From assembly GCF_000517385.1 (NCBI RefSeq), contig NZ_BAUW01000011.1, positions 1 to 64,000 on the forward strand: a stretch of DNA of 64,000 nt. Reading direction: 5' to 3'. The notes under the pieces are model-generated. The model saw only the letters and a list, made by a program, of their open reading frames with translations, ran no database searches and was not told the DNA's origin. This document shows, piece by piece, positions 1-8,637 of this stretch. The stretch's first letter is position 1; every line of letters begins with the position of its first letter. The position numbers and the translations under genes were made by a program. The DNA is from Mesobacillus boroniphilus JCM 21738 (lineage in GTDB: Bacteria > Bacillota > Bacilli > Bacillales > Cytobacillaceae).

Positions 1-136
1 AATTAGGGAGGAATCGTACCCTTATGCAGGGTGACCGGTCCCTATAAGGGTACAATTAGAGTGGAATCGTACCCTTATGCAGGGTGACCGGTCCCTATAA
101 GGGTACAATTAGGGAAGAATCGTACCCTTATGCGCC
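1..136. repeat. Tandem 53-bp hairpin repeat (2.5 copies)
   Basis: Two full 53-bp units (1-53 and 54-106) and a partial third unit, differing at only a few bases. Each full unit contains a perfect 10-bp inverted repeat, GTACCCTTAT at 16-25 against ATAAGGGTAC at 44-53, around a GC-rich centre that contains ACCGGT. The array is cut by the window start, so it may be longer. Arrays with similar period and hairpin geometry occur near 19,352 and 32,519. Confidence 0.9.
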
Positions 137-226
137 GTTTTTAGTCCTCATAAGATGCTTATAAAATCTAAGCACGCCTTATTAAGAGTTCAAGCATTAA
201 AAATATGATTAAAGTCGCTGGGCGCA

Positions 227-1057
227 TTATAACTTTAATTTTTTCAATACGATTCTTTCGATTGTTTTCCAAGGGAGATAGTTCTTTAATTGAAGCATGG
301 TCTTGACTCCTTGTCCGATAGGGTACCTCAGGTTTGGTGTGCTTTCATTTAAAGCAATTGTTGCTGCAAGCCTGGCAACATCGAGTGGATCTCCATAAGA
401 ATCTTGCCCGGCTGTTAATGTTTTCATTATCGAATCCTTCAGCAATTCATATGGTGAATCATTTGGCAGTGATACATTTTCGATGCTTTGCCAGATGTTT
501 GTTTTGTAAGAACCCGGTTCGATAAGGATTACATCAATTCCAAAGGGTTTTAGCTCGAGCCTTAAACTTTCGCTGTATCCTTCAAGAGCATGTTTTGATG
601 CAACGTAGGCAGACAACCCGGGGAATCCAAATCTGCCGCTGATGCTGCTCATATTGATGATTTTACCCGATCTCTGCCTGCGCATGACGGGAAGGACAGC
701 CTGCGTGACAGCAATAACACCAAAGAAGTTCGTTTCAAATTGACTTCGATATTCATCCACTGTAAGTTCCTCAGAAAATCCACCCTGAGCATATCCCGCA
801 TTGTTGACGAGCACATTTACAGAAACAAGGGATTGCACAAACACTTTAAATTTCTCGATTGATTCTTGCATAGTAACATCCAATGGAAAAACAATTATCT
901 TATCTGCCACATTTTCAGCGGCTGCTAGTTTTAGCAAGTGTCCTTTTTTATTGAGGTTTCTCATTGTTGCGATCACCTGAAAACCTGATTTTGCCAACTC
1001 GATGGCGATCAATTCACCAAATCCGCCTGAGGAGCCTGTTACAATGGCTGTTTTCAA
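227..1057 (-). CDS. Short-chain dehydrogenase/reductase (SDR)
   Basis: Classical SDR of about 276 residues. The N-terminal nucleotide-binding motif reads TGSSGGFG, followed by the NNAG motif, a catalytic Ser in the NMSSISG segment and the YxxxK pair (Tyr-Val-Ala-Ser-Lys). The EPGSYKT stretch after the active site resembles 17-beta-hydroxysteroid-type SDRs, but the substrate cannot be read from sequence. A GTG at 1066 is possible. The TTG at 1057 is preferred because AAGGTG lies six bases before it. It stands alone, divergent from the gene at 1192. Intact, no indel seen. Confidence 0.85.
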   Translation of the reverse strand: MKTAIVTGSSGGFGELIAIELAKSGFQVIATMRNLNKKGHLLKLAAAENVADKIIVFPLDVTMQESIEKFKVFVQSLVSVNVLVNNAGYAQGGFSEELTVDEYRSQFETNFFGVIAVTQAVLPVMRRQRSGKIINMSSISGRFGFPGLSAYVASKHALEGYSESLRLELKPFGIDVILIEPGSYKTNIWQSIENVSLPNDSPYELLKDSIMKTLTAGQDSYGDPLDVARLAATIALNESTPNLRYPIGQGVKTMLQLKNYLPWKTIERIVLKKLKL

Positions 1058-1191
1058 ATATTTCACCTTCTTAACTGTCTTTTTTACTATATTACAGTTA
1101 AAAAATTATTTTGAATATGAACTTATGTATCTTTCTAGCATTCATGGAAAAAATCTAATACTGTGGATTTTCCATGAAAAGGAGCATGCTT

Positions 1192-1467
1192 ATGACGAAG
1201 TTAGAAGCGCTCAAAGTCCTCAATCTCATTGAAAAAGTTTATCCGCTTATAACATTGAAGAGTGAAACGATTCTTATGTGGATGGCCAAATGTGAGTCAA
1301 TGGATTACAGCAAGGTGTTAAATAACCTGGCCGTTCATATAAGGAGTAATCCCTTTCCTCCCGCAGTAAAGGAGATCTTAGGGAAATCTTCTAATGATGG
1401 CATACATTTTGAGTGGTTAGAGGAATATTCAATTAGACCAGAAAAGACAAAAGATTTTTGCAAATAG
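1192..1467 (+). CDS. G39P-like replicative helicase loader/inhibitor
   Basis: Small protein of 91 residues. Its layout matches the family of phage SPP1 G39P, which loads and restrains the replicative helicase G40P: an N-terminal helix (LNLIEKVYPL), a central Trp-containing segment, then the characteristic NPFPPAVKEIL, equivalent to the NKFPPTIADL-type motif of the family. ATG codons at 1174 and 1186 are in frame, but AAAAGGAG at 1177-1184 places the start at 1192. No phage gene adjoins it, so it is an orphan copy. The family call rests on pattern recognition of a short protein; chromosomal primosome or phage-remnant roles are both possible. Confidence 0.6.
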   Translation: MTKLEALKVLNLIEKVYPLITLKSETILMWMAKCESMDYSKVLNNLAVHIRSNPFPPAVKEILGKSSNDGIHFEWLEEYSIRPEKTKDFCK

Positions 1468-1687
1468 CAAATTTTTAGTGAGAAAACTAATAATTGCGTT
1501 TGATATTCGATAAGTCGGGTAATTTTTCAGATGAAAATTAAGATTCATTAGTTAAAGGAGGTAATGGGCATTTAGAAAAGTTTCCACCAGTTAACGTTGT
1601 ATAAAAAATTATCAACAAATATTATTACCTGGTCTTAATGAGTAAAACATTGATAAATCAGGGTTTTAGGGAAGGGTTTTATCGAAA

Positions 1688-1718
1688 CATGACATTTGTC
1701 ATGTGTCATACATGACAC
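1688..1718 (+). promoter_or_regulatory. Tandem palindromic operator, likely DesR binding sites
   Basis: Two adjoining palindromes: CATGACA-TT-TGTCATG at 1688-1703 and GTGTCAT-AC-ATGACAC at 1703-1718. They lie just upstream of a TATAAT at 1749-1754 and about 75 bases before the desaturase start. In B. subtilis phosphorylated DesR activates des from paired sites in this position, and desK-desR are the next genes here. The region expected for a -35 box (about 1726-1731) is poor, as expected for an activator-dependent promoter. Confidence 0.65.
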
Positions 1719-1748
1719 CTGCTACTGCACAGAATCATTTCCCTTATT

Positions 1749-1754
1749 TATAAT
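1749..1754 (+). promoter_or_regulatory. Putative des -10 box
   Basis: Perfect TATAAT with no good -35 hexamer 17 bases upstream. It is placed for activation from the DesR-like palindromes at 1688-1718. The stretch 1468-1687 upstream holds nothing else I can name. Confidence 0.45.
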
Positions 1755-1794
1755 TTGGTTAACTAACAAATCCGAAAGGGGAATTTATATCAAG

Positions 1795-2826
1795 ATGGCA
1801 AATCACAACGCAAAAGAACTTAGAAAACAGGTCGCCCCTTATGAAAGCTCTAACATTAAAGATAGTATTATTCAAATAATCAATACGGTCATTCCATTTT
1901 TAGTTTTATGGTTTCTGGCCTACCAAAGCCTTGAGATTTCCTATTTATTAACTATTGGAATTGCTGTCCTTGCAGCTGGTTTCATGATCAGGATCTTCAT
2001 TATCTTCCATGACTGTACGCACCATTCATTCTTTAGAAATCGTACAGCAAACAAAGTGGTTGGTACACTCACAGGAGTTTTGACATTGTTCCCTTATAGC
2101 CAATGGGGACATGAACATTCTGTTCATCATGCAACGAGCAGCAACTTGGACAAGCGAGGGACAGGGGACATCTGGGTCCTGACAGTCGATGAATATATGG
2201 CTGCCCCAATGTGGACGAAACTCGCGTACAGACTGTATCGTAACCCTTTTGTGATGTTTGTACTAGGCCGATTTATATCGTTTTGATCACGAACCGTTTT
2301 AATCGTAAAGGTGCAAGGATGAAGGAGCGCCTGAACACTTATTTAACGAATGTGTTGATTTTCGGAATTTCTGGTCTTATGATTTGGGCAATTGGCTGGA
2401 AGGCATTCTTAATGGTTGAAGGTCCAATATTCTTCATTGCTGGAATGTTTGGCATTTGGCTATTCTATGTACAGCATACATTCGAAGATTCATATTTCGA
2501 AGCTGATAAAGATTGGGAATACGTGAGAGCTGCGGTAGAAGGAAGCTCTTATTATCAACTGCCTAAGGTACTCCAGTGGATAACAGGCAACATTGGATAT
2601 CACCATGTACACCATCTAAGCCCGAGTTCCCAATTATAAACTTGAAGATGTCCACAAGAATACGAAGCCTTTACAGAATGTCCCGACAATAACACTTTCT
2701 ACAAGTTTAACATCGCTGAAATTCCGTTTATGGGATGAACGGAAAAAGCAGTTTATCAGCTTCAAGGAAATGAAGGCATATGAGCGAAACAGTAAATTGA
2801 CGACTCAGACAAAGCCTGAACTATAA
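1795..2826 (+). CDS. des: Membrane fatty-acid (acyl-lipid) desaturase, two frameshifts
   Basis: Iron-dependent acyl-lipid desaturase, which inserts double bonds into membrane phospholipid chains to restore fluidity after cooling. All three histidine boxes are visible: HDCTHH, HEHSVHH and HHVHH, between hydrophobic helices. A ribosome site GAAAGGGG and ATG at 1795 (protein begins MANHNAKELRK) define the start; the longer TTG frame from 1696 would lie inside the operator. The frame breaks near 2269 (CCC read as CC) and near 2624 (two bases missing); repaired, the protein is about 344 residues, close to B. subtilis Des (352). It is followed by a terminator and then desK-desR. Confidence 0.88.
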
Positions 2827-2831
2827 AATCA

Positions 2832-2885
2832 ACTCCCCTTATTCCAGGATCGGATCACTCCAGGGATAAGGGGAGTAATTTTTTG
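2832..2885 (+). terminator. Rho-independent terminator after des
   Basis: Eleven-bp stem ACTCCCCTTAT (2832-2842) with ATAAGGGGAGT (2866-2876), followed by a T run. It separates des from desK, so the sensor pair probably has its own promoter. Confidence 0.85.
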
Positions 2886-2947
2886 TGAGCTGACAAATTT
2901 TCTTATGTTAAAATAAAATCAGTTAGATAAAAAGCAGAGGTTCTGAT

Positions 2948-4087
2948 ATGATTAAAAAATTTCTCAATTCACTTAGAAGTACGGGGATATCACCATACAT
3001 TTGGACGATTCTTGGTATATTGCCTTTTTACTTCATATGGCAGCAACCAACAACAATCGGCAAAGTGGTCGGCATCATTCTGACTCTATTGTTCTTTCTC
3101 GTCTACTGGGTGGCCTTTGTTTCGAAAGGCTGGACGGTTTATCTTTGGACTGGTATTTTAATAGGAATTTCCATAGCGTCAACAAGTTTGTTCAGTTACA
3201 TATATTTCGCTTTTTTTATCGCGTATTTTATCGGGAATATTAAAGACCGGATTCCATTCCTTGTACTATATTTCATCCATCTGGTAGGAACATCAATCGT
3301 GATTAACTTAGAAATTGTCCTTAAGGAGGACTTTTTCATCAGACAGCTGCCAATCATTGTGATTGTATGGATCGGTGTCATACTACTACCGTTTAGTATC
3401 CATAACAGAAATGAAAGAGGAGAGTTGGAAGAGAAACTGGAGGATGCGAACAAACGGATTTCAGATTTGGTAAAAATTGAAGAGCGACAGAGGATTGCCC
3501 GTGATTTACATGATACCCTCGGTCAAAAATTGTCCCTGATAGGACTCAAAAGTGACTTAGCACGGAAGTTAATCAATAAAGATCCAGAACTGGCAAAAGA
3601 AGAATTGAAGGATGTCCAGCAGACGGCGAGGACCGCACTAAATGAAGTGAGAAAAATGGTTGCCGAAATGAGGGGGATCCGGGTCCGCGACGAATTGGTA
3701 CATGTCAGCCAAATGTTAAATGCTGCTGAGATCAAGTTTATCTGGGATGAAGAGGAATTCAATCTCAACAATGTATCCTTGCTGTCAGAAAATATTCTGA
3801 GCATGTGTTTAAAAGAAGCAGTTACGAACATAGTAAAGCATAGTGAAGCATCAACCTGCAGCATCTCCATAAAGCAAACAGAGAAGGAATTGGTTGCAGA
3901 AGTAAGCGATAATGGGGTCGGAAATATAACAGATGAGGACCTATATAAGGGCAGTGGACTTCATGGCATGAGAGAACGTCTCGATTTCGTGAATGGCACC
4001 CTTGATATATTTTCTCGGGACGGTACGACTCTGTTAATAAGGATACCTAAAGTATTAAAACAAACTGGCAGGGAGGACCTGGTATGA
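2948..4087 (+). CDS. desK: Thermosensor histidine kinase DesK
   Basis: Sensor kinase of 379 residues. The first roughly 150 residues form four to five membrane helices. A linker helix then leads to the phosphoacceptor motif RDLHDTLGQ with His at residue 188, the same number as in B. subtilis DesK. A HATPase domain with DNGVG and GLHGMRERL boxes closes the protein. DesK senses membrane thickness and order in the cold and phosphorylates DesR. The stop overlaps the desR start by four bases (ATGA). No indel. Confidence 0.93.
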   Translation: MIKKFLNSLRSTGISPYIWTILGILPFYFIWQQPTTIGKVVGIILTLLFFLVYWVAFVSKGWTVYLWTGILIGISIASTSLFSYIYFAFFIAYFIGNIKDRIPFLVLYFIHLVGTSIVINLEIVLKEDFFIRQLPIIVIVWIGVILLPFSIHNRNERGELEEKLEDANKRISDLVKIEERQRIARDLHDTLGQKLSLIGLKSDLARKLINKDPELAKEELKDVQQTARTALNEVRKMVAEMRGIRVRDELVHVSQMLNAAEIKFIWDEEEFNLNNVSLLSENILSMCLKEAVTNIVKHSEASTCSISIKQTEKELVAEVSDNGVGNITDEDLYKGSGLHGMRERLDFVNGTLDIFSRDGTTLLIRIPKVLKQTGREDLV

Positions 4088-4683
4088 TTCGGATTGTCAT
4101 CGCGGAGGACCAGCGCATGCTGCTGGGAGCATTAGGCTCCCTGTTGAATCTTGAGAATGATATGAAAGTCGTGGGAAAGGCGAGCAATGGAGAGGAAGCT
4201 GTCGCGCTTGCGAAAGAGCTTAAGCCGGATATCTGCGTAATGGATATTGAAATGCCTGGAAAAACTGGCCTGGAAGCGGCTGAAGAATTGAAGGGGCTGG
4301 GATGCAAAATTATAATTCTAACGACATTTGCACGTTCTGGATATTTTCAGCGAGCGCTGAAAGCTGGTGTGAGTGGGTATTTGCTGAAGGATAGCCCGTC
4401 TGAGGAGCTTGCAAGTTCGATTCGCAGTGTAATGGGTGGAAGACGTGTTTACGCACCCGAACTCATGGACGATGTATACAGTGAAGAAAATCCGTTGACT
4501 GATCGGGAAATGGAAGTGCTTGAGCTTGTAGCCGATGGGAAAAATACGAAGGAAATCGCGGGTCAACTCAGTATCACGACAGGCACAGTACGAAATTATA
4601 TTTCAACAATCCTGGATAAGCTACAAGTTACCAACAGGATTGAAGCAATCACTCAGTCAAAGGAAAAAGGATGGTTTAAATAG
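4084..4683 (+). CDS. desR: Response regulator DesR
   Basis: NarL/LuxR-type regulator of 199 residues. The receiver domain has the acidic pair at residues 8-9, phosphoacceptor Asp54 (VMDIEMPG), the switch Thr and Lys105-region LKD. A C-terminal LuxR helix-turn-helix follows (LTDREMEVLELVADGKN). It is translationally coupled to desK. Known role: phosphorylated DesR activates des, which here carries matching palindromes at 1688-1718. Confidence 0.93.
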   Translation: MIRIVIAEDQRMLLGALGSLLNLENDMKVVGKASNGEEAVALAKELKPDICVMDIEMPGKTGLEAAEELKGLGCKIIILTTFARSGYFQRALKAGVSGYLLKDSPSEELASSIRSVMGGRRVYAPELMDDVYSEENPLTDREMEVLELVADGKNTKEIAGQLSITTGTVRNYISTILDKLQVTNRIEAITQSKEKGWFK

Positions 4684-4688
4684 TAAAA

Positions 4689-4715
4689 AGAGCCTGAAAA
4701 TCAGGCTCTATTTAT
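4689..4715 (+). terminator. Terminator after desR
   Basis: Stem AGAGCCTGA (4689-4697) with TCAGGCTCT (4701-4709) and a T-rich tail. It lies between convergent desR and the GIY-YIG gene and could serve both. Confidence 0.8.
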
Positions 4716-5086
4716 TTATAAAATACCTTATCAATATTGTACTTTGCTTTAAGTACGTTGATTGCATAGGTTTCATAGATTTCTCTGTCTATAGGATCGA
4801 CCACGGTAATGACAGCAATCTTATTGACTTCATGACGATGGTTTTTAATAGGGGAAACATTATCCTCGAAATGTTTTTTTACGCGAGGTCTAAGCTTACG
4901 CGCTTTCCCCACAAACATCAATTCATCGTCTGCGTCGAAGAACATGATGATCCCGCCTTTATCCCTTGGAATCCTGTGGTAATCGGTAAAACCATATTCA
5001 CTGCTGATGACCGCTTCAACCTTTTCACCTAATTGCTTGCTTCGTGTAATGACTACATCTGGTGCAGGCAGTTCAATCTTAATCAC
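4712..5086 (-). CDS. GIY-YIG nuclease family protein
   Basis: 124 residues. The central part shows a GIY-YIG-like core: a GGIIMFF strand, then ELMFVGKARKLRPRVKKHF, which resembles the first catalytic region of UvrC-type nucleases (Gly-Lys-Ala-x-Lys-Leu-Arg). The usual GIY and YIG signatures are degenerate (GII and FVG), so nuclease activity is not certain. There is no second domain. A stand-alone GIY-YIG protein of this length is common in Bacillaceae; its role is unknown. It is convergent with desR. Confidence 0.7.
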   Translation of the reverse strand: MIKIELPAPDVVITRSKQLGEKVEAVISSEYGFTDYHRIPRDKGGIIMFFDADDELMFVGKARKLRPRVKKHFEDNVSPIKNHRHEVNKIAVITVVDPIDREIYETYAINVLKAKYNIDKVFYK

Positions 5087-5257
5087 TAATAATCACTTCC
5101 TATTCTTCAATTAGTAAATCGTACCACAGCCAAATATGAAAATCCACATATTATTATTTTACCCAAACAGAAAGTGCCTGACCCCAAAATGGATAAGCTT
5201 CAATCAATATAAAACTTGATATTTTCTTGCCCAAAAAGCAATAATGAGAAGGATGGC

Positions 5258-5266
5258 TGGTATAAT
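5258..5266 (+). promoter_or_regulatory. Extended -10 promoter for the helicase gene
   Basis: TGGTATAAT is an extended -10 element (TGnTATAAT), 24 bases before the TTG start at 5291. No convincing -35 box is present, as is usual with extended -10 promoters. Confidence 0.5.
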
Positions 5267-5290
5267 TCAGCCTATTAAAGAAAGCAGGGA

Positions 5291-6861
5291 TTGAATTTGA
5301 ATCAATTTAGATCTTTAGGTATTTCAGAACAGCTTGCAGACACACTAAACCAACAGGGAATTTCCGAGCCTACACCAATTCAGGCGAAGGCAATACCGTT
5401 CTTGCTCAATGGCAAGGATGTCATTGCGCAGTCACAGACGGGTACAGGGAAAACCTTTGCTTTCGTTCTGCCAATCCTGGAGAAAATCGATATCGAGAAA
5501 TCATATATTCAGGCACTGATCGTTACACCTACAAGAGAGCTTGCGTTGCAGATTACCCATGAAGTTAAAAAACTGCTTGAGGGAAAAGATGGAATAAATG
5601 TTCTTGCTGTCTACGGGGGACAGGATGTCGAATCACAACTGAAAAAGCTAAAGAAAAACATCCATATCGTCATCGGTACCCCTGGAAGATTGCTTGACCA
5701 TATCCGCAGGGAAACAGTCGATTTTTCCAAAGCAGCTTTTCTTGTACTTGATGAAGCAGATCAAATGCTTCATATCGGGTTCTTGAACGAGGTCGAAGAA
5801 ATAATCAAGCAGACCCCCAAAACAAGGCAAACATTACTCTTTTCCGCGACAATGCCGAACGAAATCAAAAGGTTGGCTAAACAACATATGTACAAGCCTG
5901 AATACATCCAGGTTGAGAAAACCCAGGCTCCGCTCGAAAACATCAAACAAATTGCCATTAGCACAACCGACAGGGCAAAACAAAATGATTTAATAGAATC
6001 ACTTAGCTTGTATCAGCCGTTTTTAGGTGTGATTTTCTGCAGGACGAAAAGAAGGGTCAGCAAGCTGAATGACGCTTTGAAAGCAAACCATATCAATTGT
6101 GATGAGCTGCATGGAGACCTCTCTCAGGCAAAAAGGGAACAGGTCATGAAAAAGTTCCGTGAAGCAAAAATTCAATACCTGATTGCTACCGATATTGCGG
6201 CAAGGGGGCTAGATGTTGAAGGAGTCACACATGTTCTCAATTATGACATCCCTCTGGATACAGAAAGCTACATCCACCGAATCGGCCGCACGGGCAGGGC
6301 AGGAAGTGAAGGCTCGCGATAACGTTTTATTCGCCAAAAGATAGACCGTTGTTGGACCAGATTGAAACGGAGCTCAATATTAGAATCGAAAAGAAAAATA
6401 TGGGGAACACAAAAAAAGGTGTAACCCGAACAGATGAAAATAATGCCGGTAATAAAAGCAAGCGGAGATCAGGTGATTACAAGGGAAAGAATTCCAGATC
6501 CAGAAGACGAAATGATAAAAAGCCTGAGAGGGATCACCGGGGTGAAAAAATAAGTAAAGAGCCAGTTTCCCGGAGACGAACAGAAGATAGACGTGAAGCT
6601 CGGTACGGCGGGCCGGTCCTTAGGGATAGGGAACAGCCATCATCAAGGCATGAACGAAGAAGCTTTCCTGAAGGACAGCAATTAAGTTCACCTCGTACGG
6701 GTGGAAGAAATACGGAAAATCCTTCAACCCGTCTTGGTGATGAACGAAGAAGTCGAGAAAAACCTAAACATCAGGAACTGGGAAGAGAGAGAAGGAACTC
6801 CAGCTCACCTGGAAGCCGAACAACAAAAAGTAGCGGTTCAAGAAACCGAAGGAGCAGGTAG
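5291..6861 (+). CDS. DEAD-box RNA helicase, CshA-like, one frameshift
   Basis: ATP-dependent RNA helicase, acting in ribosome assembly or RNA turnover. Visible motifs: Q motif (GISEPTPIQ), Walker [19 protein letters not shown], the DEAD box in [12 protein letters not shown], and C-terminal [11 protein letters not shown] single base is missing at about 6313 (GGCCTC read as GGCTC). Repaired, the protein has about 523 residues. The last roughly 150 residues are a low-complexity Arg/Ser/Gly-rich basic tail, typical of RNA-binding tails in CshA-type helicases. The start is TTG at 5291; TTG at 5297 is an alternative. The paralogue cannot be fixed from sequence alone. Confidence 0.88.
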
Positions 6862-6864
6862 TAT

Positions 6865-6904
6865 ACACTAAAATAGACCACGGATATGCGGTCTATTTTA
6901 GTGT
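6865..6904 (+). terminator. Strong terminator after the helicase gene
   Basis: Perfect 15-bp stem, ACACTAAAATAGACC (6865-6879) with its complement at 6890-6904. The U-tract on the plus strand is weak. It is placed so that it could also end transcription from the minus-strand gene at 6951. Confidence 0.75.
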
Positions 6905-6907
6905 TCA

Positions 6908-6947
6908 AGCAACGCTTGTCGTGGCTGACCAAGGCGCTTCCGCTTTT
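6908..6947. repeat. Fragment of the dispersed palindromic repeat
   Basis: This stretch matches, with several changes, the end of the dispersed element seen at 11,940-11,982 and 51,975-52,019 (the AGCGCTTGTCGGGGCTGA segment and the GGCGCTT-CGCTTTT end). Only this one arm is left. Confidence 0.6.
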
Positions 6948-6950
6948 ATG

Positions 6951-7070
6951 TTAATGTTGTTTATTTGGAAGCTTGTCGCTTGGATTTTCTTTTCCCTGCC
7001 TCTTTTTATTTTGTTCGTCTTTCCTCTGTTTATCATGAAGCTTCTGAACAAATTCGTGGGTATTCTCCAT
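6951..7070 (-). CDS. DUF4023 small protein (39 aa)
   Basis: A 39-residue highly charged protein beginning MENTHEFVQKLHDKQRK and ending NPSDKLPNKQH, followed by TAA. AGGAGGT lies six bases before the ATG, which strongly supports translation. The sequence matches my recollection of DUF4023, a family of very short basic Bacillaceae proteins of unknown function. It is convergent with the helicase and divergent from the acetyltransferase gene. Confidence 0.75.
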   Translation of the reverse strand: MENTHEFVQKLHDKQRKDEQNKKRQGKENPSDKLPNKQH

Positions 7071-7197
7071 TACAGTACCTCCTGTTATAAATGACTCGTC
7101 GTTACTTTTTCCATTACCGATTCAATTCATTCATGTAATTTAAACACCGTTATAGTAAAATAATGATTATATTCAAGAATGTCTGGAGTGATTAAAA

Positions 7198-7761
7198 TTG
7201 CGAATTGAAGATATTTATGAAAATCTGCCGCAGCTAGAAACAGAGCGCCTGATTTTAAGGAAAATCAGGCGGGAGGATATTGATGATATACATATTTATG
7301 CTTCCAACCCGGAGGTATCAAAATATGTCTTCTGGGAAGCGCATGAAACAAGGGCGGCCACTGAGGAATATGTGAAAAGGATTCTTTCTCTATATAAAGA
7401 AAGGAAAATTGCTCCGTGGGGCATCCACTATAAAGAGGACAACAAACTTATTGGCACCGTTGACTTTGTTTCCTGGCAGCCACAACATAAAACTGCAGAA
7501 ATCGGTTACGCTCTCTCCATGGAATACTGGGGGAGAGGAATTGCAACGGAAGCAGCCAAAGAGTTGATAAGATACGGAATGAATGAAATGGAATTAGTAA
7601 GGATTCAGGCAAAAGCCCTTGTTACAAACAAAGGTTCAGAACGTGTTATGGAAAAAGCTGGAATGAAATTCGAAGGCATCTTAAGAAAATTTATTTATTT
7701 CAAAGGTGTCCATCATGACGTAAAGATGTATTCAATTATAAAAGAGGACGCTTCACTTTGA
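7198..7761 (+). CDS. GNAT acetyltransferase, RimJ/RimL type
   Basis: 187 residues. It begins with the typical LETERLILRKIRREDIDDI lead of RimJ/RimL-like N-acetyltransferases. The acetyl-CoA-binding segment appears as GYALSMEYWGRGIATEAAK (the R/Q-x-x-G-x-G/A loop as GRGIA), and the usual closing GMKFEGILRKF strand is present. The substrate is probably a protein N-terminus or small amine but cannot be assigned. The start is TTG at 7198, with GGAGTGA upstream. Intact. Confidence 0.85.
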   Translation: MRIEDIYENLPQLETERLILRKIRREDIDDIHIYASNPEVSKYVFWEAHETRAATEEYVKRILSLYKERKIAPWGIHYKEDNKLIGTVDFVSWQPQHKTAEIGYALSMEYWGRGIATEAAKELIRYGMNEMELVRIQAKALVTNKGSERVMEKAGMKFEGILRKFIYFKGVHHDVKMYSIIKEDASL

Positions 7762-7767
7762 GCGCCT

Positions 7768-8307
7768 TTAGATATCTTTTTCGAAAATATAAACTTTGGC
7801 ATTTTCAGGCCTATTAAATTTGGGGCCTGAAAATCCTCTTTTTAGTAACTCCTTCCTCATGAACATCATGATTCCACCGTGGCCGACAATCAAAATATCC
7901 TCACCCTGAACTAGTGCTTCATCCAACACTCTGTTTATACGCGAGATGACTTCTTTTTTACTTTCCTTTTGTGATTTATGTCCCAAAAACCAGGCAAGTC
8001 TGATTAAAGTGACATGAAGCCAGAGAGGCAGGCGCATTTCGGTATGCATGACTGGGTATAGTGACATCTCCCGCAAGTCCTCAAAGAGAATAATATTTCC
8101 TTCAAAAGCCCTGGATGCAGTAATTTTCGCTCTCTCTAAATCACTTGAGTAACATTTAGTCCACTTTTGTCCCTGATGATCGATATCAACTTCCTCGATT
8201 CTTGATTCATTATACTCCTGTTGCCAAATAAGAAGCTCTTGGGAGGTGACAAGCTTTTTTGGATAGCCCAATGAGACTTTAAAATGACGTAACAATCCGA
8301 TTTTCAT
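7768..8307 (-). CDS. Histidine phosphatase family protein
   Basis: 179 residues. The phosphoacceptor motif LRHFKV (RHG in canonical members, here RHF) is at the N-terminus, and the second catalytic His is in the VGHGGIMMFMRKEL block. Between them is a SSDLERAKITA segment typical of phosphoglycerate-mutase-like phosphatases. The substrate is unknown. The ATG at 8307 has GGGTGAT just upstream. It is convergent with the acetyltransferase, the stops six bases apart. Confidence 0.8.
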   Translation of the reverse strand: MKIGLLRHFKVSLGYPKKLVTSQELLIWQQEYNESRIEEVDIDHQGQKWTKCYSSDLERAKITASRAFEGNIILFEDLREMSLYPVMHTEMRLPLWLHVTLIRLAWFLGHKSQKESKKEVISRINRVLDEALVQGEDILIVGHGGIMMFMRKELLKRGFSGPKFNRPENAKVYIFEKDI

Positions 8308-8430
8308 TTTTAATCACCCTAATCAATGTAGTATTGTTATTAATTCACCAGATGTCTCCCGAATACCTTCAAGAATTATCCGGGATAGTTCAAGCGAAAA
8401 TAGGAACTTTAAAAGTAGGAGGTGTATAGA

Positions 8431-8595
8431 TTGCCAAGAGGAAAAGAACTTGAACAGCTGCCAATGGCTAATACTATGCCTGGTGCGGGGAAAGAACGCA
8501 GTAAGTTTGATCGTGATGTATTAACCGGGATTAACACCGATGTGAGAGATGTGAGACCCATTCCAGCAAAAGTGAAACAAGAAAATCAGAAGTAA
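8431..8595 (+). CDS. Hypothetical 54-aa protein
   Basis: TTG start with a near-perfect AGGAGGTG ribosome site; 54 residues, then two stop-type codons and a terminator. It begins MPRGKELEQLPMANTMPG and has a run of polar and charged residues (KERSKFDRDVLTGINTDV) with no hydrophobic segment, so it is soluble and probably disordered. I do not recognise the family. A small spore-coat or spore-core protein is possible, but nothing in the sequence shows it. Confidence 0.65.
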   Translation: MPRGKELEQLPMANTMPGAGKERSKFDRDVLTGINTDVRDVRPIPAKVKQENQK

Positions 8596-8606
8596 TAACT
8601 AAAGTT

Positions 8607-8637
8607 AACTTGAAGGTTTGAGCCTTCAAGTTTTTCT
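8607..8637 (+). terminator. Terminator after the 54-aa gene
   Basis: AACTTGAAGG (8607-8616) pairs with CCTTCAAGTT (8623-8632), followed by TTTCTTT. Confidence 0.8.

Noticed and set aside
1-136. Possible CRISPR array (also considered at 19,352 and 32,519)
   Set aside because: The spacing sequence between palindromes is repeated rather than unique, so there are no spacers, and no cas genes are near.
1696-1794. Upstream TTG extension of the desaturase reading frame
   Set aside because: It would place coding sequence over the operator and promoter; ATG 1795 has the ribosome site and the family N-terminus.
5165-5195. GTGCCTGACCCC-type motif resembling short repeats seen in some Bacillus genomes
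   Set aside because: Only one copy found in the window, so no repeat can be claimed.
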